Shown in pieces: positions 51,016 through 59,673 of a stretch of 64,000 nt of DNA (the stretch's first letter is position 1; the number at the start of each line of letters is the position of its first letter). The stretch is from Companilactobacillus sp. Lineage in GTDB: Bacteria; Bacillota; Bacilli; Lactobacillales; Lactobacillaceae. The stretch covers positions 1,612,001-1,676,000 of the forward strand of contig NZ_JAKVLR010000001.1 in the NCBI RefSeq assembly GCF_022484265.1, in the 5' to 3' direction. Made by a program: the position numbers and the translations under genes. The notes under the pieces were generated by a model, which saw only the letters and a list, made by a program, of their open reading frames with translations, was not told where the DNA came from and did no database searches.

Positions 51016-51585
51016 ATGATTAACCGAGTAGTTTTAGTCGGACGCCTGACGCGTGACCCTGAACTTAGATATACTGCTAACGGTGCTGCAGTTGCATCAT
51101 TTACTGTTGCTGTTAACAGACAATTTACTAATTCTCAAGGTGAACGTGAAGCTGACTTCATTAACTGTGTTATTTGGAGAAAAGCTGCTGAGAACTTCTC
51201 AAACTTCACACATAAAGGTTCACTAGTTGGTGTTGATGGACGTGTTCAAACTCGTTCATACGATAACCAACAAGGAAACCGTGTTTATGTAACAGAAGTA
51301 GTTGTAGAAAACTTCTCACTTTTGGAATCAAGATCTGAAAGTGAAAGAAGAGCTGCAAATGAGAATAGTAACGGTGGTAATGGTTTTAACAACCAAAACC
51401 AACAAGCTCCAGCTCAACCATCAAGCAATCAAAATACTCAGTCTCCATTTAGCAACAATAATCAATCTAACAATAACAACAATCAAAATAATAATTCAGG
51501 TAACAATTCAAATACGAATAATCAAGATCCGTTTGCTGACAACAGCAAGCCAATTGATATTTCAGATGATGACTTACCTTTCTAA
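51016..51585 (+). CDS. ssb: Single-stranded DNA-binding protein
   Basis: SSB of 189 residues: OB-fold (about residues 1-105; MINRVVLVGRLTRDPELRYT), an Asn/Gln-rich linker of about 75 residues and the acidic partner-binding tip DDDLPF. It binds single-stranded DNA at forks. It lies in the conserved rpsF-ssb-rpsR operon, with a GAGGAGG-type site upstream. Confidence 0.95.
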   Translation: MINRVVLVGRLTRDPELRYTANGAAVASFTVAVNRQFTNSQGEREADFINCVIWRKAAENFSNFTHKGSLVGVDGRVQTRSYDNQQGNRVYVTEVVVENFSLLESRSESERRAANENSNGGNGFNNQNQQAPAQPSSNQNTQSPFSNNNQSNNNNNQNNNSGNNSNTNNQDPFADNSKPIDISDDDLPF

Positions 51586-51606
51586 ATTAAGAAGGGAGAA
51601 TTCACT

Positions 51607-51843
51607 ATGGCCCAACAAAGAAGAGGCGGACGTAGAAGACGTAAAGTTGACTTCATCGCTGCTAACCATATCGAATACATCGATTACAAAGACACAGACT
51701 TACTAAAGAGATTTATCTCAGAACGTGGTAAGATCTTGCCAAGACGTGTTACAGGTACAAGTGCAAAGAATCAAAGAAAGCTTACAATTGCTATCAAGAG
51801 AGCAAGAATTATGGCTCTTCTACCATTCGTTGCAGAAGACTAA
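51607..51843 (+). CDS. rpsR: 30S ribosomal protein S18
   Basis: Ribosomal protein of 78 residues. RRRKVDFIAANHIEYIDYKDTDLLKRFISERGKILPRRVTGTSAKNQR contains the universal S18 core. It is the last gene of the rpsF-ssb-rpsR operon and ends at a terminator nine bases later. Confidence 0.96.
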   Translation: MAQQRRGGRRRRKVDFIAANHIEYIDYKDTDLLKRFISERGKILPRRVTGTSAKNQRKLTIAIKRARIMALLPFVAED

Positions 51844-51851
51844 TATTTATT

Positions 51852-51878
51852 AAAGACCACGAGAAGTGGTCTTTTTTT
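51852..51878 (+). terminator. Terminator of rpsF-ssb-rpsR
   Basis: AAAGACCAC-GAGAA-GTGGTCTTT with T-run. Confidence 0.9.
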
Positions 51879-52133
51879 GTGCCGTTTTTTTGATGAGTGA
51901 TGGCATCTGCTGCTGATCGACAAATGAGATGAGCCTGTGATTCAATTTTTTTCACGAGGCACTTCAATCAAAAAAATGGATTCTCTGGATGAGTTGATGG
52001 ATAATGCTTCATTGCAGCAATCGGATACAATATCAGAAAACTCGATATATTACTCGATGCCAATCTGGAATAAACAGTGAGGTAAGGGCCTAGCTGTGAT
52101 AAAATTAGAGGGTATATTAAAAGGGGAATTGAT
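51879..52133. other. Intergenic region before gdpP
   Basis: About 255 bases without an open frame or a recognisable RNA. It carries the probable gdpP promoter (a TGTGATAAAAT-like -10 near 52096) and an AAAAGGGG ribosome binding site. Confidence 0.45.
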
Positions 52134-54155
52134 ATGAAAAATATAAAATCTAACCTTCGATATTTCCTCTCAAGAGTTGATCATTCAACTCAATTAACAG
52201 GTGCTTCGTTAATTGTTATGCTGATTTCAATTTTTATAGTAGGTATCATTCACGGACATGTGAGTGGCTACATACAAGCCTTATTAGTAGTAATATCTTT
52301 AACGCTATTTATATACTTGTTCTTACTATTAGGGGAGAAAGCCGGAAAATATACTACAGATCTACAATACCGGATCAATCGTGGGACTGATAACAGTTTT
52401 GTCGAGTATCCATTAGGTATCTTGCTTTATGATGAAGATCAACAAGTTCAATGGGTGAATCCTTACTTCGTTGAAAAAACTGGACTGGAACCGATTTATA
52501 GTATGAATATTGCTGACATCTCTCCAGAACTGCTTTCGTTTGTCACGACTGACGAGGAAGAAGATTCTGAACATGGTAGCAGCAAGACAATCAAGATTGG
52601 TCATAAATACTATTTGGTTCAAGTTCAACGTGAACTAAGAGTCATCTACCTATTTGAAATAACGCACTATTCAGAAATGGAAAGTCGTTACGAAAATAAC
52701 CGTTCAGTTATCGGTCAAGTTTATCTTGATAACTATGCTGAAATAACTCAGTCAATGAGTGATCGAGATATTTCCAATTTGGATAACTACATAACTAATG
52801 AGTTAACCAACTGGGCGACACGTGGAAAAATGTTTTTGAAGCGGATCGACGATGACCATTTCTTCATCTTGGCATATTCAGGTAAACTCTTTGAATCAGA
52901 GCAACGTGGATTTAAAGTTCTCGATACGATTCGTGAATATACTTCTCAACAAAATGTTCCATTAACATTGAGTATGGGATTTGCTTACGGTGTCGACGAC
53001 TTATCCGTATTGAGTGAAGAAGCTCAAAAGAACCTGAACCTGGCCTTAGGTCGTGGTGGTGATCAAGTTGTTGTTCGTGGAATTGGCGAAAAAGCTCGTT
53101 TCTACGGTGGTAATACTGATCCGATGGAGAAGAGAACTAGAGTTAGAGCACGTATGATCAGTGAAGCTCTACAAGAGCTTTTAAAGGATAGCGACCAAGT
53201 AATAGTTATGGGTCACAATCACCCTGACATGGACGTTATCGGCTCCTCATTGGGTATTAGAAGAATCGCTGCTATGAACAACACTCCATGTAAGATTGTT
53301 GTTGATAAGAAGTCGCTTCACACTGACGTAGCCCGTTTGATTGGCCTGATTCAAAAAGAGGATCCAGAAGCTAATCAAGATATTATTTCATCTGATGAGT
53401 CGAACAACATCGTGACGCCTAATACGCTGATCGTGATGGTCGACCATTCTAAACAAAGCATTTCGATCAATCCAAAGCTGTTTGAACAAAACAGCGAAAA
53501 GATTGTGGTTATCGATCACCACAGACGTGGCGAGGAATTCCCCGAGAATCCTATGCTGATATATATCGAACCTTACGCATCATCGACTAGTGAGTTGATC
53601 ACTGAGATGCTTGAGTATCAACCTAAGAATAAGAAGTCGATCGATAAGATCGAAGCTACAGCATTATTAGCTGGTATCACAGTTGATACAAAGTCATTTT
53701 CTCTTCGTACTGGTACGAGAACTTTCGATGCTGCCAGTTACTTGAGATCAGTGGGTGCTGACGAGACTTTGATCCAAGAAATTCTCAAAGAAAATGTAAA
53801 TTCATTTATTGAACGTAACCATTTGATTGAATCGATCACAATGGTCGGCAACAACATGGCAGTTTGTTTTGGTGAAGAAGACAAGACATATGATCCAGTT
53901 ATTGTTGCTCAAGCAGCCGATACATTGCTATCATTAAATGGTGTCGAAGCATCATTTGTTATTAGCAAACGTCCAGATGGCCGTGTTGGTATTTCCGCAC
54001 GTAGTTTAGGAAAGATCAACGTTCAAGTTATCATGGAAAAGATGGGTGGCGGAGGCCACTTGTCAGACGCTGCCACGCAGATCTCAGATTCAACAGTTGA
54101 GGAATCTAAAGATCAATTAATCGAAGTGTTAACAGATATGCAAAATAAAAAATAA
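52134..54155 (+). CDS. gdpP: Cyclic-di-AMP phosphodiesterase GdpP
   Basis: Membrane-bound enzyme of 673 residues that hydrolyses c-di-AMP. Two transmembrane helices (about residues 20-80), a PAS domain (VEYPLGILLYDEDQQVQWVNPYF), a degenerate GGDEF domain, and a DHH/DHHA1 phosphodiesterase with GHNHPDMDVIGSS, VIDHHRRG and GGGGHLSDAA. It helps control K+ and wall homeostasis. It is followed by rplI after 14 bases, as in most Firmicutes. Confidence 0.94.
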   Translation: MKNIKSNLRYFLSRVDHSTQLTGASLIVMLISIFIVGIIHGHVSGYIQALLVVISLTLFIYLFLLLGEKAGKYTTDLQYRINRGTDNSFVEYPLGILLYDEDQQVQWVNPYFVEKTGLEPIYSMNIADISPELLSFVTTDEEEDSEHGSSKTIKIGHKYYLVQVQRELRVIYLFEITHYSEMESRYENNRSVIGQVYLDNYAEITQSMSDRDISNLDNYITNELTNWATRGKMFLKRIDDDHFFILAYSGKLFESEQRGFKVLDTIREYTSQQNVPLTLSMGFAYGVDDLSVLSEEAQKNLNLALGRGGDQVVVRGIGEKARFYGGNTDPMEKRTRVRARMISEALQELLKDSDQVIVMGHNHPDMDVIGSSLGIRRIAAMNNTPCKIVVDKKSLHTDVARLIGLIQKEDPEANQDIISSDESNNIVTPNTLIVMVDHSKQSISINPKLFEQNSEKIVVIDHHRRGEEFPENPMLIYIEPYASSTSELITEMLEYQPKNKKSIDKIEATALLAGITVDTKSFSLRTGTRTFDAASYLRSVGADETLIQEILKENVNSFIERNHLIESITMVGNNMAVCFGEEDKTYDPVIVAQAADTLLSLNGVEASFVISKRPDGRVGISARSLGKINVQVIMEKMGGGGHLSDAATQISDSTVEESKDQLIEVLTDMQNKK

Positions 54156-54169
54156 CGGAGGTAATGACT

Positions 54170-54625
54170 GTGAAGGTTATTTTTACAGAGGATGTAAGAG
54201 GAAAGGGCAAACGTGGCGAAGTTAAAAATGTCGCAGACGGATATGCTCAAAACTTTTTAATCAAAAATCATAAGGCAATTGAAGCTACTAAATCTAACAT
54301 GGCTCAATTAACAGCTGAACAAAATCGTGAAGAAAAAGATTATGAGGCTGAACTTGCTGAAGCCAAAGTTGTTAAAGGTCAAATCGAAGACGATAAAACT
54401 GTTGTTGAGATTTCCGCCAAGGCTGGAACAGATGGCCGTTTGTTTGGTTCTGTGACAACTAAGAAAATTGCTGAAGAACTGAAAAAGCAATACAACATTA
54501 CCGTTGATAAACATAAGATGAGTTTAGGTGAAGGCGCAAAAGCATTAGGATTCGTTAATGTGCCAGCCAAAATTTTTGACACTGTTGAAGCCACGATAAG
54601 AGTACATATTGTTGAAAAGAAGTAG
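54170..54625 (+). CDS. rplI: 50S ribosomal protein L9
   Basis: Ribosomal protein of 151 residues starting MKVIFTEDVRGKGKRGEVKNVADGYAQNFL. A GTG at 54170 is chosen over ATG at 54164: the family starts with MKVI, and GGAGG then lies eight bases upstream. The gene is between gdpP and dnaB, the standard order. Confidence 0.94.
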   Translation: MKVIFTEDVRGKGKRGEVKNVADGYAQNFLIKNHKAIEATKSNMAQLTAEQNREEKDYEAELAEAKVVKGQIEDDKTVVEISAKAGTDGRLFGSVTTKKIAEELKKQYNITVDKHKMSLGEGAKALGFVNVPAKIFDTVEATIRVHIVEKK

Positions 54626-54632
54626 GTAGTAA

Positions 54633-56009
54633 ATGAATAATGATATGACTAGAATACCGCCAAATGACAAGAATGCTGAGCAGGCTGTCTTAGGGGCGGT
54701 TTTTCTAAGTAAAGATGCATTGACTGAGGCGATGGAATATCTGGAGCCTGGCGATTTTTATCAGCATGCTAACCAACTGATTTTTCAAGCCATGGTCAAT
54801 ATCAATGAACAAAATGATGGTCCAGTCGATATTGTTACGATCCAAGATGAATTAAATCGTAGCAATCAACTAGAAGATGCAGGTGGCATTGCCTATTTAG
54901 CAGAGCTTGCTAACGCAGTTCCAACTGCAGCTAATACTGAATATTACGCTAAGATCGTTAGTCAAAAGTCGGTCCTGCGTAGTTTGATCAATGCTGCGAC
55001 CAATATCGTTAATCGAAGCTTTGATGAAAACGAAGACTTAGATTCGATCATCGATTCATCAGAACGTGACATCATGGACGTTTCCGAGAATCGAAATCAT
55101 AAAGGTTTTCGAAAAATCAGTGATGTAGTTAAGTCGTCTTTTGCCGAAATAGATAAGTTGTATGAGGAAGGTAGCGATGTTACTGGACTATCAACTGGTT
55201 ATAAAGATCTTGATGCAATGACGACTGGTCTGCACGCAGATGAATTAGTCATTTTAGCAGCCCGTCCTGGTGTTGGTAAAACTGCCTTCGCATTGAATTT
55301 GATCGAGAATGCTGCGGTCAAGGACAATGCAACAGTCGCAATGTTCTCTTTGGAAATGAGTGCGGAGTCATTGGTCAACCGTATGCTATGTTCCACAGGC
55401 TCGATTGATGCTAATTCATTAAGAACTGGACAACTAGATGAAAATCAGTGGAACAGTTTGATCGTTGCCATGGGTAGTTTGTCGAATACAAATGTATATA
55501 TCGATGACACTCCTGGTATTAAGATGGCTGAGATCCGTTCCAAATGCCGTCGACTTGAAAAAGAACAAGGTCAAGTTGATCTAGTTGTGGTCGATTACTT
55601 GCAGCTGATCGAAGGTACCGGTCAAGAAAACAGACAACAAGAAGTCTCAGTAATTTCTCGTAACATGAAAAAATTAGCCAAGGAATTACATTGTCCGATC
55701 ATTGCATTGTCACAGCTATCTCGTGGGGTGGAAGCTCGACAAGACAAACGTCCAATGCTTTCTGACTTGAGAGAATCAGGATCAATCGAACAGGATGCTG
55801 ATATCGTATCCTTCCTTTATCGTGATGATTACTATCGAGATGAGGATGAGGATGGCAACAGTGAACCACAGGACCAAGAGGATCAAGATGTAGGTGAAGT
55901 AGAAGTAATTATCGCGAAGAACCGTTCAGGACCTCGTGGTACGGCAAAACTCTTATTTGTAAAGTCGTACAACAAGTTTTCTTCGATCGCGAATATTCCA
56001 GAAAATTAA
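54633..56009 (+). CDS. dnaB: Replicative DNA helicase
   Basis: Hexameric helicase of 458 residues (called dnaC in Bacillus). N-terminal primase-interacting domain (PPNDKNAEQAVLGAVFLS), linker, and RecA-like domain with Walker A ARPGVGKTAFAL, VDLVVVDYLQL Walker B and PMLSDLRESGSIEQDAD. It lies seven bases after rplI and is followed by purA. Confidence 0.95.
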   Translation: MNNDMTRIPPNDKNAEQAVLGAVFLSKDALTEAMEYLEPGDFYQHANQLIFQAMVNINEQNDGPVDIVTIQDELNRSNQLEDAGGIAYLAELANAVPTAANTEYYAKIVSQKSVLRSLINAATNIVNRSFDENEDLDSIIDSSERDIMDVSENRNHKGFRKISDVVKSSFAEIDKLYEEGSDVTGLSTGYKDLDAMTTGLHADELVILAARPGVGKTAFALNLIENAAVKDNATVAMFSLEMSAESLVNRMLCSTGSIDANSLRTGQLDENQWNSLIVAMGSLSNTNVYIDDTPGIKMAEIRSKCRRLEKEQGQVDLVVVDYLQLIEGTGQENRQQEVSVISRNMKKLAKELHCPIIALSQLSRGVEARQDKRPMLSDLRESGSIEQDADIVSFLYRDDYYRDEDEDGNSEPQDQEDQDVGEVEVIIAKNRSGPRGTAKLLFVKSYNKFSSIANIPEN

Positions 56010-56028
56010 TAGTATAGGTGGATAAGAA

Positions 56029-57312
56029 ATGACAACAGTTGTAGTAGTAGGTACCCAATGGGGTGACGAAGGTAAAGGTAAGATTACTGATTACTTTAGT
56101 GGCGAAGCAAACATTATTGCCCGTTATCAAGGTGGAGATAATGCGGGTCATACTTTAAATATCGATGGCAATGTTTATAAATTAAGATCTGTTCCATCAG
56201 GTATTTTATATTCAGACAAAGTAAGTATTATCGGAAATGGTGTCGTATTAAATATTGAATCCTTGTTGGAAGAATTAAAACGCTTACATGAACAAGGAGT
56301 CGATACATCAAATTTACGAATTTCTAACCGTGCTCATCTGATCATGCCATATCATATCCAATTAGATAAATTACAAGAAGCTTCTAAGGGAGATTCTAAG
56401 GTCGGTACGACTAATAGAGGTATAGGTCCTACTTATATGGACAAATCAGCGCGCGTAGGAATCAGAATGGCTGATATCCTTGATAAAGAGCTATTTAGAG
56501 ACCTTTTGAAATCCAATTTGGATGCAAAAAATGAATTATTCACTAAAATTTATAATGCAGAGCCAATGAGCTTTGATGATATGTTTGAAAAATATTACGA
56601 ACTTGGTCAACAATTAAAAGATCGTGTAATCGATACTTCAGCATATTTGAACAAAGAATTAAAGGCTGGCAAGAATGTATTATTTGAAGGTGCTCAAGGA
56701 ATCATGTTGGATATTGACCACGGAACATATCCTTATGTAACTTCATCTAATCCAGCTGGTGGTGTAACAACAGGTGCAGGTGTCGGTGCTCCGTTGATCG
56801 ACAAAGTAATTGGCGTTGTTAAAGCTTATACGTCACGTGTTGGTGCTGGTCCATTCCCAACTGAACAAGACAACGAGACAGGCGATTTCTTACGCGAAGC
56901 GGGACATGAATATGGAACAGTTACACATCGTCCAAGACGTGTTGGCTGGTTAGATACTGTTGTGCTAAAACATTCATGTAATGTATCAGGAGTAACTCAT
57001 CTTTCACTTAACTGTTTAGATGTTTTGACTGGCTTGAAAGAAATTAAAGTTTGTGTAGGATATGATTACAACGGTAAACAAATTGATGAATATCCAGCCA
57101 ACTTAAACATGCTTGCAAAATGCAAACCAGTATATAAAACATTCAATGGTTGGGACGAAGATATTACTCAAGCTAAGAGTATTGATGAATTACCAGATGC
57201 AGCAAAAGCATATCTTGAATTCTTGAAAGAAGAATTAGATGTTGAATATGCAACTGTTTCTGTTGGCCCTGATAGAGATCAAACAATTATTGTTAATGAT
57301 GTGTGGAAATAA
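56029..57312 (+). CDS. purA: Adenylosuccinate synthetase
   Basis: GTP-dependent enzyme of 427 residues that converts IMP and aspartate to adenylosuccinate in AMP synthesis. GTQWGDEGKGKITDYF is the P-loop-like GTP and active-site motif, followed by GGDNAGHT with catalytic His and KSARVGIRM. Linkage to dnaB is conserved in Bacillus-like genomes. A Noc-binding palindrome and then a terminator follow the stop codon. Confidence 0.96.
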   Translation: MTTVVVVGTQWGDEGKGKITDYFSGEANIIARYQGGDNAGHTLNIDGNVYKLRSVPSGILYSDKVSIIGNGVVLNIESLLEELKRLHEQGVDTSNLRISNRAHLIMPYHIQLDKLQEASKGDSKVGTTNRGIGPTYMDKSARVGIRMADILDKELFRDLLKSNLDAKNELFTKIYNAEPMSFDDMFEKYYELGQQLKDRVIDTSAYLNKELKAGKNVLFEGAQGIMLDIDHGTYPYVTSSNPAGGVTTGAGVGAPLIDKVIGVVKAYTSRVGAGPFPTEQDNETGDFLREAGHEYGTVTHRPRRVGWLDTVVLKHSCNVSGVTHLSLNCLDVLTGLKEIKVCVGYDYNGKQIDEYPANLNMLAKCKPVYKTFNGWDEDITQAKSIDELPDAAKAYLEFLKEELDVEYATVSVGPDRDQTIIVNDVWK

Positions 57313-57320
57313 ATAACATT

Positions 57321-57334
57321 ATTTCCCGGGAAAT
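57321..57334. other. Noc-binding site (nucleoid occlusion)
   Basis: ATTTCCCGGGAAAT is a perfect 14-bp palindrome identical to the consensus for the nucleoid occlusion protein Noc of Bacillus. It sits eight bases after the purA stop codon and before its terminator. Confidence 0.75.
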
Positions 57335-57337
57335 ATA

Positions 57338-57366
57338 AAAAGCATCCTCAAAAGAGGATGCTTTTT
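57338..57366. terminator. Bidirectional terminator between purA and the hypothetical gene
   Basis: AAAAAGCATCCTC-AAAA-GAGGATGCTTTTT. Confidence 0.9.
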
Positions 57367-58291
57367 ATTTTGTCATTCGATTGGAAATTATATTTTTCTG
57401 GAGAGAAGTGAAATTGGATGTGTTCCGATTGTAGGTTAACGTATAATAATAATTAACGTTCTTGTCGATTTGTTTGATATAGATTTGACTGCTTCTAGGA
57501 ACATCTGAGATCTCATATCCCGTAATAGCAAAGTTAGTTAATCTTGAATTGGCATGTTTGGTCAGGGTATATAATCCCTTATTGCTTTTGTCACTGTTCA
57601 GACCAATGTTATTAGCGATTTGATTAAAGTCTCCAGGGATAATATCGTTGTTCGAGATGAGACCAGAATTGATAATTGCAGTTCTTATTTCTTGCATATA
57701 GGTTTTGGATTCTTTAATGCCGTTGTCACCAACATTTATACCATCCAAGGTGAATTCAGGAGGATAGGTATTCTTAGTTGCTCCAATATATTTCGAGGTT
57801 TTAATTTGATCTCCCTGATAGTGTAAAATATATCGATAACTAACAATGGTTTTGGTGTCATTATATTGATTACAACTGATGGTGAAATAATCTCCACTGT
57901 AATCACGTCCAAAATTTAACAACGTGATCGAGTAGATATATTGGTGAGGTTGCTTTGAAATTTTTTGTTTCAAATCAGTTTGCTGTTGCTTTGATAAGAA
58001 AAAAAGTTTCTTATCATCTTTATAGGATGTATTAATATTATCGACTAATGATTGAATATGATTTTTTTCAGAATTCAAATCTTTAACATTGGTGCTAATT
58101 GATTTAGGTGTGACACCTTCATCAATGTTATTTGGATTCACAATCAGATTAAATGGAATAGTTATTTGTGAGATTGCATCGGTTGTTTTGGTTCTGATTT
58201 TACAGGTATTGCTTGCAAAGATAAAAACCAAAACAATTAATAGTGAAATCCAAATAATTCGTCGAATTTGTTTTTTGGTTAAATTTTTCAA
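57365..58291 (-). CDS. Membrane-anchored protein of unknown function
   Basis: Protein of 308 residues with a basic N-terminus and one transmembrane helix (about residues 12-29), then an extracytoplasmic domain rich in Asn, Thr and Tyr with short beta-like segments. No family motif is recognised. Two segments with YSITLLNFGRDYSGDYFTI and YYYTLTYNRNTSN suggest beta sheets. It is the only minus-strand gene between purA and the penicillin-binding protein and is divergent from the MapZ-like gene, so a wall-related role is possible but unproven. Confidence 0.6.
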   Translation of the reverse strand: MKNLTKKQIRRIIWISLLIVLVFIFASNTCKIRTKTTDAISQITIPFNLIVNPNNIDEGVTPKSISTNVKDLNSEKNHIQSLVDNINTSYKDDKKLFFLSKQQQTDLKQKISKQPHQYIYSITLLNFGRDYSGDYFTISCNQYNDTKTIVSYRYILHYQGDQIKTSKYIGATKNTYPPEFTLDGINVGDNGIKESKTYMQEIRTAIINSGLISNNDIIPGDFNQIANNIGLNSDKSNKGLYTLTKHANSRLTNFAITGYEISDVPRSSQIYIKQIDKNVNYYYTLTYNRNTSNFTSLQKNIISNRMTK

Positions 58292-58366
58292 AATGTACCA
58301 CCTTTATGCGCTCAATCTTTTAATATATATCATATACGAAATGTAACTAATTTAATGGGGGAAATG

Positions 58367-59665
58367 ATGAAAGATAAAAAAGTCTTACGAAAAAATACCA
58401 AGACAACTAATCATCTGATGATCATTGCTAAAGTGGCCGCAATAGTCACTGCGGTAGTTTTTTTACTTGCCCTTTTATATGGGACTGCCAATGCTGCAGT
58501 TTCAAAAGAATTATCCAATCAATATCAGGATGAACAACTAGGAGTCCTTAAAAAGAATACTAATAATAAAACGTTGGATTTCATTGGGGCTCTGATAAAA
58601 GTCAGTGATGGAAAAATCATCACTGGGGATAATGTGACTAAATATCGTAAGATCCAAAATCAATTAGCGATTCGCCAGAAACAAGTTAAGTTAGTTACTG
58701 GCTTATATGATGGTAAAAACTATTATCAAAACACGGTCACCAAAAAAAGATTGGATGATATCGACAAACAATTGTTGAAAGAAAAAAATCAAGATGTCTA
58801 CCAGGTACAAAAGAATAAGCTCGATACTATTCGGATTTGGTTTGAGCAAACTAACGATGCAATCAAGTATATTGATGAAATTTGGAATGAATACAATGAT
58901 GATAAGTCATCACTGTCGATCAAGAACATATCTTTGGTTAATACATACGCGAAGTTGATAAAGAATAAACAAGTTAAGCGTGATTTGGATTATAAAATTC
59001 AGGAACTTAATAAATATTATAAAGCTCATTCAAATGATGATATCAAAGTCAAAGATGCTAAAGCTAAATTGACTGCTTTGAAAAACTCACCACTGACAAT
59101 GAAGTACACACCAGCTAACGTCGATATCATCTCTGATTTGGACAATTCATCTAAGGCGACTGATGAATTGTCTAGTGCAGGAATTACAGCTAAACATGTC
59201 TTATATTATGACAAGAGTAAAGGTCGTATCTCGTATATGACATTAACGGATGGTAACTATGTTTCCGATGGTTCAGACATAAGCGTTACTTCGGGTAATG
59301 TGGCATCAGGACAATATCAGATCAAAGCTATTATAGACTCAGCATCAGATAATGCGGCAATCATAACTGATAGTTCGTCTGGATCATTTGGAAAATATCT
59401 AAGTAATGCATCTGATGATACTCTCAGTAATTTAGGTATCACGAATGCGGATAATAGTACTGCAAATTATAATCAAGCATCGCCAGTCTTTTGGTTCAAA
59501 AATAACCCTTCGTTGGAGAATTCAATTTACTTTGGCGATTCAAGTACTATTGGATTCATTTCGAGCGGCGGTTCGAGTTATCAAAATGGAGTCAAGATAT
59601 CAACTGGTGATTTAAGCACGATCAAATCAAAAGTTTCAACAGGAACAGTTTTCTATGTTAAATAG
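58367..59665 (+). CDS. Single-pass membrane protein, possibly MapZ-like division-site protein
   Basis: Protein of 432 residues with a basic cytoplasmic N-terminus, one transmembrane helix (about residues 20-45) and a long outside part: a helical, Lys/Gln-rich section (about 50-235) and a Ser/Asp/Gly-rich beta-like C-terminal domain. The layout resembles MapZ of streptococci and lactobacilli, with a helical EC1-like part and a beta C-terminal part, but I do not see the cytoplasmic FtsZ-binding motif. The start at 58367 follows GGGGG by five bases. It lies eight bases before a class A penicillin-binding protein gene, so the two are probably cotranscribed. Confidence 0.5.
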   Translation: MKDKKVLRKNTKTTNHLMIIAKVAAIVTAVVFLLALLYGTANAAVSKELSNQYQDEQLGVLKKNTNNKTLDFIGALIKVSDGKIITGDNVTKYRKIQNQLAIRQKQVKLVTGLYDGKNYYQNTVTKKRLDDIDKQLLKEKNQDVYQVQKNKLDTIRIWFEQTNDAIKYIDEIWNEYNDDKSSLSIKNISLVNTYAKLIKNKQVKRDLDYKIQELNKYYKAHSNDDIKVKDAKAKLTALKNSPLTMKYTPANVDIISDLDNSSKATDELSSAGITAKHVLYYDKSKGRISYMTLTDGNYVSDGSDISVTSGNVASGQYQIKAIIDSASDNAAIITDSSSGSFGKYLSNASDDTLSNLGITNADNSTANYNQASPVFWFKNNPSLENSIYFGDSSTIGFISSGGSSYQNGVKISTGDLSTIKSKVSTGTVFYVK

Positions 59666-59673
59666 GAGAGAAT

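Noticed and set aside
51341..51706. 121-codon plus-strand frame across ssb and rpsR
   Set aside because: Out-of-frame reading of the Asn/Gln-rich ssb linker.
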